Origin: Nigrospora sphaerica
Lineage: Eukaryota; Ascomycota; Sordariomycetes; Amphisphaeriales; Apiosporaceae
DNA length: 64,000 bases
Assembly: GCA_018287875.1 (NCBI GenBank)
Contig: JAGVVL010000001.1
Span: 8,432,001 to 8,496,000, forward strand
Reading direction: 5' to 3'
The notes beneath the pieces were generated by a model. The model saw only the letters and a program-made list of their open reading frames with translations, had not been told where the DNA came from and searched no databases. Shown here piece by piece: positions 56,835 to 64,000 of this stretch. Every line of letters starts with the position of its first letter. Position 1 is the first letter of the stretch. The position numbers were made by a program, and so were the translations under genes.

Positions 56835-57856
56835 GACACCAAGAGGGACGGCCGTTGTTGTTTCTCCCCGCCCTTTTCCCTCTTTTCTGCGTCTGTACAC
56901 TGTACCCCTAGATGGTGGGTTGTTCGTTGGTAAAATACCCCCAAGAAGTCTGGATAATGGCGCATACGCGTGCTATGGGAAGGCATCTGGTTCTGGGTTT
57001 GGGTTGGCATTGCGTCTGTGGCGCTTACTTAAGTACTTGTTCATATCTAATAGATCATGTACATTAGGTGTAGTTTATAATGATCAAGGATAGACGGCTG
57101 GTCGTTTATGCACGATGGTAGGTAGTTCCTATACTGCCATTGTGGTTGAAAACAGGTGTGACTATGCAGGCGCACCTCGAAGAGGTGCAAGTCAATTCAG
57201 GAGCATCCGTTTACGTGTACTCGACCCCCTTGGTATATGTCCTGCGGTGCGCAAGGACTGAAAACGAATCCACCCACGGTTACCAGAGGCAGGGCGTCGC
57301 ACAAGCCAAGTGCTGTGCTCATGGCGTTTCCTCGTGGTATCCTGTGCTGTATCAGTCCGGTTTTGTGTGCATTACAGGAGGCACGTGGAAATGGTTACGG
57401 GTGTTGCTGCGCAATACCACCGTAATTCCCATGGCGTCCGTGTACATGAGCCAGCCAGCCAAGACCGGCGGAGGTGGAATTGGGGGGGGGGGGGGGGGGG
57501 GGGGGGGACAAAGGCAGACAAACGGTGACTCGGTCGCCGTGAACGAGTGCGGCTGTTGATGTCTCGGCTGGGCGTAAAAAGCGGGATGAAGTGTTGGGGA
57601 GCGCTCGGTTGATTGTGAGGGGTGACGTTGGACGCAATCACCGCTTAGTCCGCCCTCGCTTCGGGACTCGGCGGTGAGTAGCATGCAGTAAATACTTAAG
57701 CTGAGGGGATTAGCATGGAACCGTTCGACCCTTCCGCGAGTCGGAGGCGACTCATACGCGGGTTTCTAGGCGAAAGAACCCCTGGTTTTGCCTTTTTTCC
57801 CCTCTCATCTTTACCGTCGCCCACAGTAGCAGGAGACATCCTGTCGATTCGCCATC
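56835..57856. other. Intergenic, ~1 kb, with poly-G tract
   Basis: Contains the P450 3' end, AT-richer sequence at 57020-57080, a 26-G homopolymer, and the promoter of the DUF1772 gene. No gene seen. Confidence 0.5.
57482..57507 (+). repeat. Homopolymer of 26 G
   Basis: An uninterrupted run of 26 G lies about 350 bp upstream of the DUF1772 start codon. Such runs can form quadruplexes and are also prone to sequencing error, so its length is approximate. Confidence 0.9.
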
Positions 57857-58726
57857 ATGGCCGTCCTTGAAGTCGTCGTTGGCTCGACCATTGCATGCTC
57901 GTACATTCTCTTTGGTAAGCTAGGCTTCTTCCTCCCCATGGCTGCGAGCCTCGTCCAGGGACGCGCCGACGCCGGCACACGCCGGCACGGATCTGCCCTC
58001 GATCCTCGGCCTCTCTCCCCGTTTTCGCGACGGCTCCTCACCCACCGCCCCTTTTTCCTTTTTCCTCTTTTTCCGTGAGGCTCACACGCAGGCGGGGACT
58101 AATGGACATCCTCTCTTCCTCGTCGCCGGCGCACAGGCAACGCCATCACGCAGTCGTTCATGGGGGTGCCGGCGCTGCTCGTCGAGTTCCCGGCGGCGGG
58201 GACGCCTGGCCAGGCGGCGCGCGCCGGCCTCCTCGGCCGCCAGTGGCCCGTTTTCTGGCGCGTCGGAAATCGTTTCTTCCGGCCCATCAGCACCCTCGGC
58301 ATAGTCGGGTACGCGTCGGCGGCGGCGGCCTGCTTCCTGGCGCGCGGCGCGACGGCGGCGACGGGAAGCGGCGGCGCGGGCCCCGTGGCGGCGCGCGGCG
58401 ACTGGCGCGTCTACGCCCTCGCCGCCGCCTGCCACCTCGTCACCGTCGTCCACTCGGCCGTCAACATGCAGCCCGTCAACGAGCGGATCGAGGCGCTCGG
58501 CGCCCTCGCCGGCCCCGCGGCGGCCGGCGACGGGACCCGGCCCGACGGCCCCCCCGCGCCCGCGGCGGACAAGCCGTCGTTGCGGCCCGAGCTCGCCGAG
58601 GCGTACGCCCGCACCTGGGTCCGCTACAACACGGTGCGCCTCGTGACGCCCGTCGTCGCCGGCACGCTGGCCCTGACGCAGATCCTGGGCTCGCCGGCGA
58701 CGACGACGACGTCGGCCGCCTACTGA
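57857..58726 (+). CDS. DUF1772 membrane protein (anthrone-oxygenase-like), 215 aa
   Basis: Exons 57857-57914 and 58137-58726; the intron is 222 nt, unusually long here, with branch GGACTAATGG. The protein starts MAVLEVVVGSTIACSYILFGNAITQSF and has about four hydrophobic segments: ~1-20, ~60-85 (STLGIVGYASAAAACFLA), ~100-120 and the C-terminal VTPVVAGTLALTQIL. NMQPVNERIEAL and WVRYNTVR are in the positions of the conserved Asn/Arg of the DUF1772 family. Some fungal members of this family are cofactor-free oxygenases that convert anthrones to anthraquinones in polyketide pathways; many others have no known role. A linker rich in Gly/Pro/Ala (GTRPDGPPAPAADK) separates segments three and four. 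Very GC-rich third positions. Anthrone oxygenase activity is a possibility, not shown. Confidence 0.87.
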
Positions 58727-59354
58727 GGACGACGAAGACGGCGCCCGACGCAGACGACGACGAGGCGACGCGCCGGTCCCTGCCCCGCCTCGACGAGGTC
58801 GCCGAAGACTATGTGGATGGTGGGCTCGGATCGGACGGGAGGGGGTTTATTTGGGAACTGAACTAAACGGGTGGGGAGATAATTCATAGGGTGTCTAAGG
58901 GGTGCGTTGCTTACCCACATCAATAATACGGATACTGGAGTCTGGGCCGCCTTTGGACCGTAAGAGGAGCGACGAGATGTACTTCCTGGGGCACGGATGT
59001 CAGACATCATCCGTCTTGCCGCTGTAGTAGAGGGGGACGGGGATCATGGCCGTTCGTCGGGCGCTCGGGCACAATAGAGTTGCGATTTGGGTTCGCGGCG
59101 AAGAGGGTTCCTTCTCGTACACGGATCAGCTCCGGTCCTGTTCTCTCGTTCGAACTGCAGGGCGGGTTGAGAACCCCAAACTCCATGTTTATTGCATTTG
59201 ACCTATATAGATGCATATAAACCACCGAAAGCATTCCTTCGTTAGACCCCAGACTCCCCGCGATCAGACGAAAGAAAACGGAGCCTTTGCTTTGTACTAT
59301 TGACACGGACCAAGCCCGATAGAGAAGCACCACAAGCAAACGTACGGACGGGCG
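58727..59354. other. Convergent intergenic region, ~0.6 kb
   Basis: 3' ends of the DUF1772 gene (plus) and SnoaL-like gene (minus) face each other. The first ~140 bp keep high GC and open frames in the plus direction, probably leader-like 3' sequence. No gene seen. Confidence 0.5.
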
Positions 59355-60020
59355 CTACGCTTCCGACCTGAGGAACCACGAATAGGAGCGCGTCAGCGCT
59401 TGGTACGCGACGCAGACGGCGAGGAGCTGCGCGGCGCCCGAGACGAGAGAAGGGACGAGGGCGCCGTCGTAGGCGAGCCAGGCGGGGAGGGCGGAGGCGC
59501 AGGAGGGGGGCCCAGGGTCGTCGCCGTCGTCGTCGGAAGCGGCGTCCGAGGGGGCGGCGGGGGCGAACTCGCGGGGGGCGTAGCGGCGGCGCATCTCGAG
59601 GGCGCGGGCGCTGTCGACGAACTCGTCGATGGCGGCGACGCGGGTGCCGTCGGGGGTGAGGCGGAGGAGCAGGACGCACTCGGAGCGCCAGGGCGGGGCG
59701 GCGGCGTCGCGGAGGGCGCCGTGCATGACGGCGCGCACGACGACGGCGCCGGCGGCCGCGTCGACGTGCACGGCGCGCGCCTCCATGCGAAAGGCGGCGA
59801 AGAGGCCGAAGACGCCCGCCGCGTGCGCCGCGAACCCCGCCCGGTCCCGCGCCGGCAGCCCCAGGCTCGCCGGCAGTACCCGGTGCCGGAACCCCTCCTC
59901 CGCCAGCGGCGCCACCAGAGCCGCCACCGACAGGCTGCTGTACGCCTCCAGCAGCGCCTGCACCGGCGGCGGCGGCGGCGGCCAGGCCGGCGTGGCGTCG
60001 TCGCACGCGGCCGCGTTCAT
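59355..60020 (-). CDS. SnoaL/NTF2-like protein with C-terminal membrane segment, 221 aa
   Basis: Single exon. The region ~20-150 looks like an NTF2-fold domain: an initial helix (VQALLEAYSSLSVAALVAPL), a long helix (RAGFAAHAAGVFGLFAAF), beta strands around VVVRAVMHGAL and ECVLLLRLTPDGTRVAAIDEF, then DSARALEMRRRY. An acidic disordered stretch (DAASDDDGDD) and a hydrophobic segment (VPSLVSGAAQLLAVCVAYQAL) close the protein, which suggests membrane attachment by the tail. SnoaL-like proteins include polyketide cyclases and many stand-alone small-molecule-binding proteins. Extremely GC-rich. The ATG at 60020 is the first start before the fold and follows a long GT microsatellite in the leader. 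The family call is by pattern only. Confidence 0.72.
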   Translation of the reverse strand: MNAAACDDATPAWPPPPPPVQALLEAYSSLSVAALVAPLAEEGFRHRVLPASLGLPARDRAGFAAHAAGVFGLFAAFRMEARAVHVDAAAGAVVVRAVMHGALRDAAAPPWRSECVLLLRLTPDGTRVAAIDEFVDSARALEMRRRYAPREFAPAAPSDAASDDDGDDPGPPSCASALPAWLAYDGALVPSLVSGAAQLLAVCVAYQALTRSYSWFLRSEA

Positions 60021-60134
60021 GGTTCCGCGGGTGAGGAGGAAGGGGGAAAGGCTCGGTGGCTCGGCAGGAGGCCTGCTTCTTCCGTGCCCGTCTTTCGTGA
60101 GCCCGAGAGTTTTGTGTCTGAGAGTTTTGTGTGT

Positions 60135-60182
<48 letters not shown>

Positions 60183-60797
60183 GGGTAGAGAACGTGTGAG
60201 TTACGCACCCCAAGCAGAATGAAATGCAGTCAGCTGCGGGGAGAGCCAACACGTCCGAAAGCGGCTGTGGGCAAGGGAGCCCCCGCGAAGCCTCGGCGCA
60301 CTTTGATATCTTGATATAGAAATTACAAAAAAGAGCGCGTGCGGGCGCTGTCCCATCAACTTGGATCCGAACTTGGCCTTGGCGGTCGGTTCAGGGCCGA
60401 GATCAGGGGGACCGGGTCCGTCTGAGCGCACCAACGCGACGGGGAAGCGCGGCCCCAACAGGATTTAGAGTTGCAGCACGTTTTGTTTTTTAAGAGAGCG
60501 GCTGGGAACTTCTCCACGGGCGGTCCGATGAGTGATGATGTGGTTGTTGATGGCAACGGCGAAGGGGTATATGTCAGCGCCCACGGGTCGTCGCGCTGGG
60601 TGGGCGGCCTGTGGACGAAAGGAAGCGCACCCCCCTATTCTTTGTCTTCGTCCTTTTCCCTCGGCCCGGAACTCTACCTCTCCTTCGCAATCCGCCTCCG
60701 ACCACGCCGAAACCGACTTTCGTCGCTGATCGTCACCCTCACTTCTTGCCAGCTCGGCATGCTTCACACTACCCGCTACCTGCCGACGCCGTGCACC
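60021..60797. promoter_or_regulatory. Divergent promoter region between SnoaL-like and NmrA-like genes
   Basis: 777 bp serve both genes. Contains the GT microsatellite (60129-60178) on the SnoaL-like side, and CT-rich sequence (60640-60740) before the NmrA-like ATG. Confidence 0.5.
60129..60178 (+). repeat. GT/GC dinucleotide microsatellite
   Basis: About 50 bp of (GT)n with two GC interruptions, ending 109 bp upstream of the SnoaL-like start codon; alternating purine-pyrimidine sequence of this kind can adopt Z-DNA and is length-variable. Confidence 0.92.
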
Positions 60798-61733
60798 ATG
60801 CCCCGGGCCATCCTCATCACCGGCGCGACGGGCAAGCAGGGCGGGGCGGTGGTGGACGCGCTCCTGGCGCTCAAGGAGGCCGAGTTCGTCATCCTCGCCG
60901 TCACGCGCGACGCCAAGAGCGCGGCGGCCAAGCGGCTCGCGGCCAAGTCCAACGCCGTCAAGGTGGTGGCGGGCAACCTTGACGACGCGCCGGCGCTCTT
61001 CCAGGCGGCCAAGGAGGCGCACGCGGGCCCCGTCTGGGGCGTGTACTCGGTGCAGGTGTCGACGGGCAGGGGCGTCACGCTCGAGAGCGAGGTGACGCAG
61101 GGCAAGGGGCTCATCGACGGCGCGATCCGGCACGGCGTCAAGCACTTTGTCTACAGCAGCGTCGAGCGCGGCGGCGACGAGGCGTCGTGGGAGAACCCGA
61201 CGCCCGTGCCGCACTTCCAGAGCAAGTACCGCATCGAGCGCTACCTGCGCGACGTCACGTCGCCCGGCCGGCACGGCGAGAAGATGGACTGGACGGTGCT
61301 GCGGCCCGTCGCCTTCATGGACAACCTCGCGCCCGGCCTGCCGACCAAGGTCTTCCTCGCGGCGCTGCGCAACCACGTGGGCGGCAAGCGGCCGTGCCAG
61401 TGGGTCGCCGTCCGCGACGTCGGCGTCTTCGCCGCCCGCGCCTTCGCCGACCCGGACCGCTGGGCCCGCCGCGCCCTCGGCCTCGCCGGCGACGAGCTCT
61501 CCCTCGACCAGATGGACAACGTCTTTCTCGCCGCCACCGCCCGCCCCGCCCCCGCCACCTTCTGGTTCCTCGGCAGCCTCCTGACCTACCTCGTCACCGA
61601 GATGCGCCTCATGATCGCCTGGTTCGCCACCGACGGCTACAAGGCCAACATCCGGGAGCTGCGCAAGGAGCACCCGGCCCTCCTGTCCCTGGAGGATTGG
61701 ATCCGGAAGGAGAGCGATTTCAAGAAGGCCTGA
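60798..61733 (+). CDS. NmrA-like family NAD(P)-binding protein, 311 aa
   Basis: Atypical short-chain dehydrogenase/reductase. Single exon. The N-terminal dinucleotide motif is ILITGATGKQGGAVVDAL (GxxGxxG at residues 9-15). VTRDAKS follows strand 2, then VVAGNLDD, VWGVYSVQ, HFVYSSVERGG, the SKYRIERYL region in place of the YxxxK of classical SDRs, and VLRPVAFMDNL, all usual for NmrA-like proteins. Members act either as redox sensors that bind NAD(P) and control transcription factors (NmrA itself) or as reductases in small pathways. The C-terminus (FLGSLLTYLVTEMRLMIAWF) is hydrophobic and shaped like the family's lid helices. Two in-frame ATGs lie upstream (60759 and earlier); 60798 was chosen because the Rossmann strand starts right after it. 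Confidence 0.9.
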   Translation: MPRAILITGATGKQGGAVVDALLALKEAEFVILAVTRDAKSAAAKRLAAKSNAVKVVAGNLDDAPALFQAAKEAHAGPVWGVYSVQVSTGRGVTLESEVTQGKGLIDGAIRHGVKHFVYSSVERGGDEASWENPTPVPHFQSKYRIERYLRDVTSPGRHGEKMDWTVLRPVAFMDNLAPGLPTKVFLAALRNHVGGKRPCQWVAVRDVGVFAARAFADPDRWARRALGLAGDELSLDQMDNVFLAATARPAPATFWFLGSLLTYLVTEMRLMIAWFATDGYKANIRELRKEHPALLSLEDWIRKESDFKKA

Positions 61734-63764
61734 GCAGGGGGGGAAGGATGTATTAATTCGTGTTTCACCCTCGGCTTCCTACCGACCCGTGTACCCTCGC
61801 TCGGGGCCGTAGGACGGCTCGCGTGGGCTGAGCCCGGTGTTTTGGGCGGACGGTTGAGGGCCGCTGGGGCGCCGGCGAGCCGTTGTTTATTAGCGGCAGG
61901 GCTGAGGCTGTTTGGCACGAATAGTAGCTGAATCACAGCGCGCACGACGTATCGATAGGGCTGGCGGAAAGGGTCATGGCTCAAGAACCCGAGAAATTCG
62001 GAAGGTATGCCGGCGCATGGCTCCGAACACCACGAGGCCTGTGTTGGTCGGTTACGGTAGTTTGAGGTTGAGTGGTATGCGGCGGTAGTGGCTGCAGGGT
62101 AATCTAGCTCCGAAGGTGCCAATCAGCAGACATGTCACCATGAAGGCGACCCTTCGTCCCTGCCTAGCCGGCCAACCCGGAACATGACGCCTTCGTCGAA
62201 CCCTCGAACCCTCGAACCCTCGAACCCCCGGGCGAAGGGGGGAGAGAGGCCCCCAATCGACACAGTACAATCTCTCAGTGGTACGTCACGATGTGATGGC
62301 CGCGAGCGGTGGCGTGATGGAAGCCATGCTTTCTTGGGAAGGGGTAGCGAAGCAATTCGCCAGGCTCGCCCGCGAGCGGCAGGCGGCGTTTGCACTAGGG
62401 AGGCGCGGCCCAGCCGTATCAAGTTAACAGCGGCGGTGCGCGGGACCCGCCTCAGCTAGATGACCAGACGGGAAGGGAAAGGCTTTCCACCGCCGATCCC
62501 CCCTCTTGCCCCCGGCTGGCTGAATAGGCCCTGGACCGGGGGCTACGGGAAGGTGAAACGGAGCGGACGGCGACTAGAGGAGCTCCTTGCCCAGAATAGC
62601 GGTTGGGGAGTACGTAGCAGCATGTACAAAGCTTGACCCCGGATGCAAGAAAAAGTGTCTTGGCGGCCGCGATGGGCGAATCGGCACTGTGGGGATGCCG
62701 CACTCCCGCAATCTACTCCAGACCGTAGCCATGCGCCCGCCTTCGTTCCTAATGGCCTCTGACAGGCCATCCGGGCAAAGGAATCCTGTGATTAGGTTGG
62801 TCCAGTCTCTTAACCGGCTTTTGTTAAGAATCGGGCGAGAGGCCGGATGGGGCGCCTGGTGCGGCGGTAGCGCCACGGCAATTGATGGTGATCGTCGCCT
62901 CGGTATTAGTGCCTGTGCGCCGATCCGGGTCCCGACGCGCCCATCTTCGTACCGGCGCGCCCTGCAGCGACGCAAGGTATGGGGGAAGCGCACTTAGACG
63001 GTACGTGTACGGCAGGGCGAGCCGCGCCTGGATGCTCGCTTGGTTGGCTTGGCTTATCGCCCGAGGCGATGCCGCTGGACGGCGACGGAGAGGGAGAGAA
63101 GGTGAAAGAGAAAAAGAAAGAGAGAGAGAGATGCCAGGGCGAGCGGCTGGTCAACGCGGAACCCAAAGCGTTTCGCAAACAGCCCATTGGGCGTGCCAAG
63201 CTTCAACGTGTGTACCCGACGACCAACCGGTTGCTTTTTCTCCCTTCCCCCTTCGGGGCGGCTGATGTCCCCTTGAGAATCTGTGTCTATCTGCTTCCCG
63301 GAACCGCCTCACCAGCTTGGTTCGACCTTCATTAAAGCAGTACCGGTGGGTTTTGTTTCCTTCAAGCACATCAGATCGACGGGCCCCCGTGGCGATCGCT
63401 CCCCAAATGCAGGGATCACATATTAACCCGCAAAACGAACCACGGGCCCATACCCCCCGCTTCATCCCCCAGGCGCGCTCACGCGGAGGCGACGACATCA
63501 TGCCCCCGTACCAGGTTTGTTAAATCATTCAGCCGCCTGATCGCATGAGGTCAGTAGCCGTAGCGTATGTGTAGATACGGATGTAACTGGTATACGTTGG
63601 CCCCGGTGGAAACGGGATACATAAGACTGCAGGCCTTTCCTCTTCCCCTCCTGATAGATCTCTTTCCATTCCAAGCCTCTCAACCCATCCGTTCTCTTTC
63701 CGCATCCTTCCGCCCTTCTTTTGTTGCTATTCCATTCTTTTCACAACCACCAAATTTACCCGCC
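61734..63764. other. Intergenic, ~2 kb
   Basis: No supported gene. Contains the octamer tandem repeat at 62197-62229 and a purine-rich tract (63090-63131). The end should hold the promoter of the secreted-protein gene; CT-rich tracts (63638-63735) precede its ATG. Confidence 0.5.
62197..62229 (+). repeat. Four copies of the octamer CGAACCCT
   Basis: Three exact copies and a fourth ending in CCCCC. It is not the fungal telomere repeat TTAGGG/CCCTAA. Confidence 0.9.
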
Positions 63765-64000
63765 ATGACTCGGCTTCTTCACGTCATTCTCGCAGCTGCG
63801 CTGCTTCGCCACGGTGTTGTGGCTGCTCCGGTCGACCCGGAAGCGCGCTCGCGTAAGGACTCTCCCCCCCTTTGACATGCCGTTCTTGCCTAAGCCTTAG
63901 CCCTCTTGCTAACCGTTGGACAGCGGCCACGCCGGCAGGACCTGTAAGTAGCCCGGGAACGGTTGACCACACCCCTGCGGCCTCGCCCCTCGCGTCGAAC
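63765..64000 (+). CDS. Small secreted protein, 5' part only (runs off right edge)
   Basis: Exon 1 (63765-63852) encodes a signal peptide, MTRLLHVILAAALLRHGVVAAP, followed by VDPEARS. A GTAAGG..GCTAAC..ACAG intron (63853-63923) leads to a 20-nt exon (63924-63943, encoding P-ATPAGP) that ends at a perfect GTAAGT donor, so the gene continues beyond the window. Nothing can be said of the mature protein. Signal peptide and two ordered splice signals make a real gene likely; the very short second exon is the uncertain part. Confidence 0.65.

Noticed and set aside
59242..60252. 336-codon minus-strand frame over the SnoaL-like gene
   Set aside because: Arg/Ala-rich shadow containing the GT microsatellite as His-Thr repeats; the 221-aa frame has sensible composition and fold.
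62197..62229. Internal telomere-like repeat
   Set aside because: The unit is CGAACCCT, not CCCTAA, and occurs only four times.
50628..64000. Complete secondary-metabolite gene cluster
   Set aside because: No backbone synthase, regulator or transporter lies in the window; only a possible tailoring set is supported.
1..64000. CRISPR arrays, bacterial operons, rRNA genes, virus-derived genes
   Set aside because: None seen. Gene structure is eukaryotic throughout, and no spaced direct-repeat array or rRNA-like sequence was found.

Overview
This window is nuclear DNA of a filamentous ascomycete (Pezizomycotina, most likely a Sordariomycete; Hypocreales is plausible but unproven). The evidence is eukaryotic gene structure with short introns (about 46-150 nt, one of 222 nt) carrying GT..CTAAC/CTGAC..AG signals, GC-rich coding sequence, long intergenic gaps, and orthologues of fungal core genes (PSF1, UTP18, a VSB1/YGR125W-type transporter). 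Exon coordinates below were built by hand by matching splice signals to reading-frame continuity. Every multi-exon CDS except the edge-truncated genes and the Aurora-type pseudogene closes in phase.

Left part (1-22 kb): a PCA1/CRP1-type Cys-rich heavy-metal P1B ATPase runs off the left edge (minus). Next come a 1131-aa coiled-coil protein (minus), a ~5.9 kb gene-poor stretch holding one tRNA-like Pol III unit, the GINS subunit PSF1 (plus), another ~3.2 kb gap, and a six-exon SulP/STAS/cyclic-nucleotide-domain transporter (plus) whose first intron has a GC-AG donor.

Middle (22-46 kb): a 1360-aa unrecognised single-exon protein (minus), a small 109-aa conserved fungal protein (plus), UTP18 of the SSU processome (minus, five exons), an apparently intact Fot1/pogo-type DNA transposon (2053 bp with TIRs and a TA duplication), a fused pseudouridine-5'-phosphate glycosidase/pseudouridine kinase (minus), a D-2-hydroxyacid dehydrogenase (minus), a secreted M14 metallocarboxypeptidase (plus), an AT-richer relic-like island, and a frameshifted Aurora-type kinase copy.

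Right part (46-64 kb): a secreted protein combining a ricin-B-like beta-trefoil with six GGIPQ(V/I)SINP repeats (plus), then a neighbourhood rich in redox and tailoring functions: a class A flavoprotein monooxygenase (minus), a cytochrome P450 with an unusual I-helix (plus), a DUF1772 membrane protein of the anthrone-oxygenase type (plus), a SnoaL/NTF2-like protein (minus) and an NmrA-like NAD(P)-binding protein (plus). No polyketide synthase, peptide synthetase or terpene cyclase is visible, so any biosynthetic cluster would need a backbone gene beyond the right edge. The window ends inside a small secreted-protein gene.

No wholly new system is evident. The items most worth a second look are the intact transposon beside the UTP18 promoter, the decayed Aurora kinase paralogue, the repeat-bearing beta-trefoil protein, the atypical P450 with 36-bp promoter repeats, and the 129-bp tRNA-like unit.
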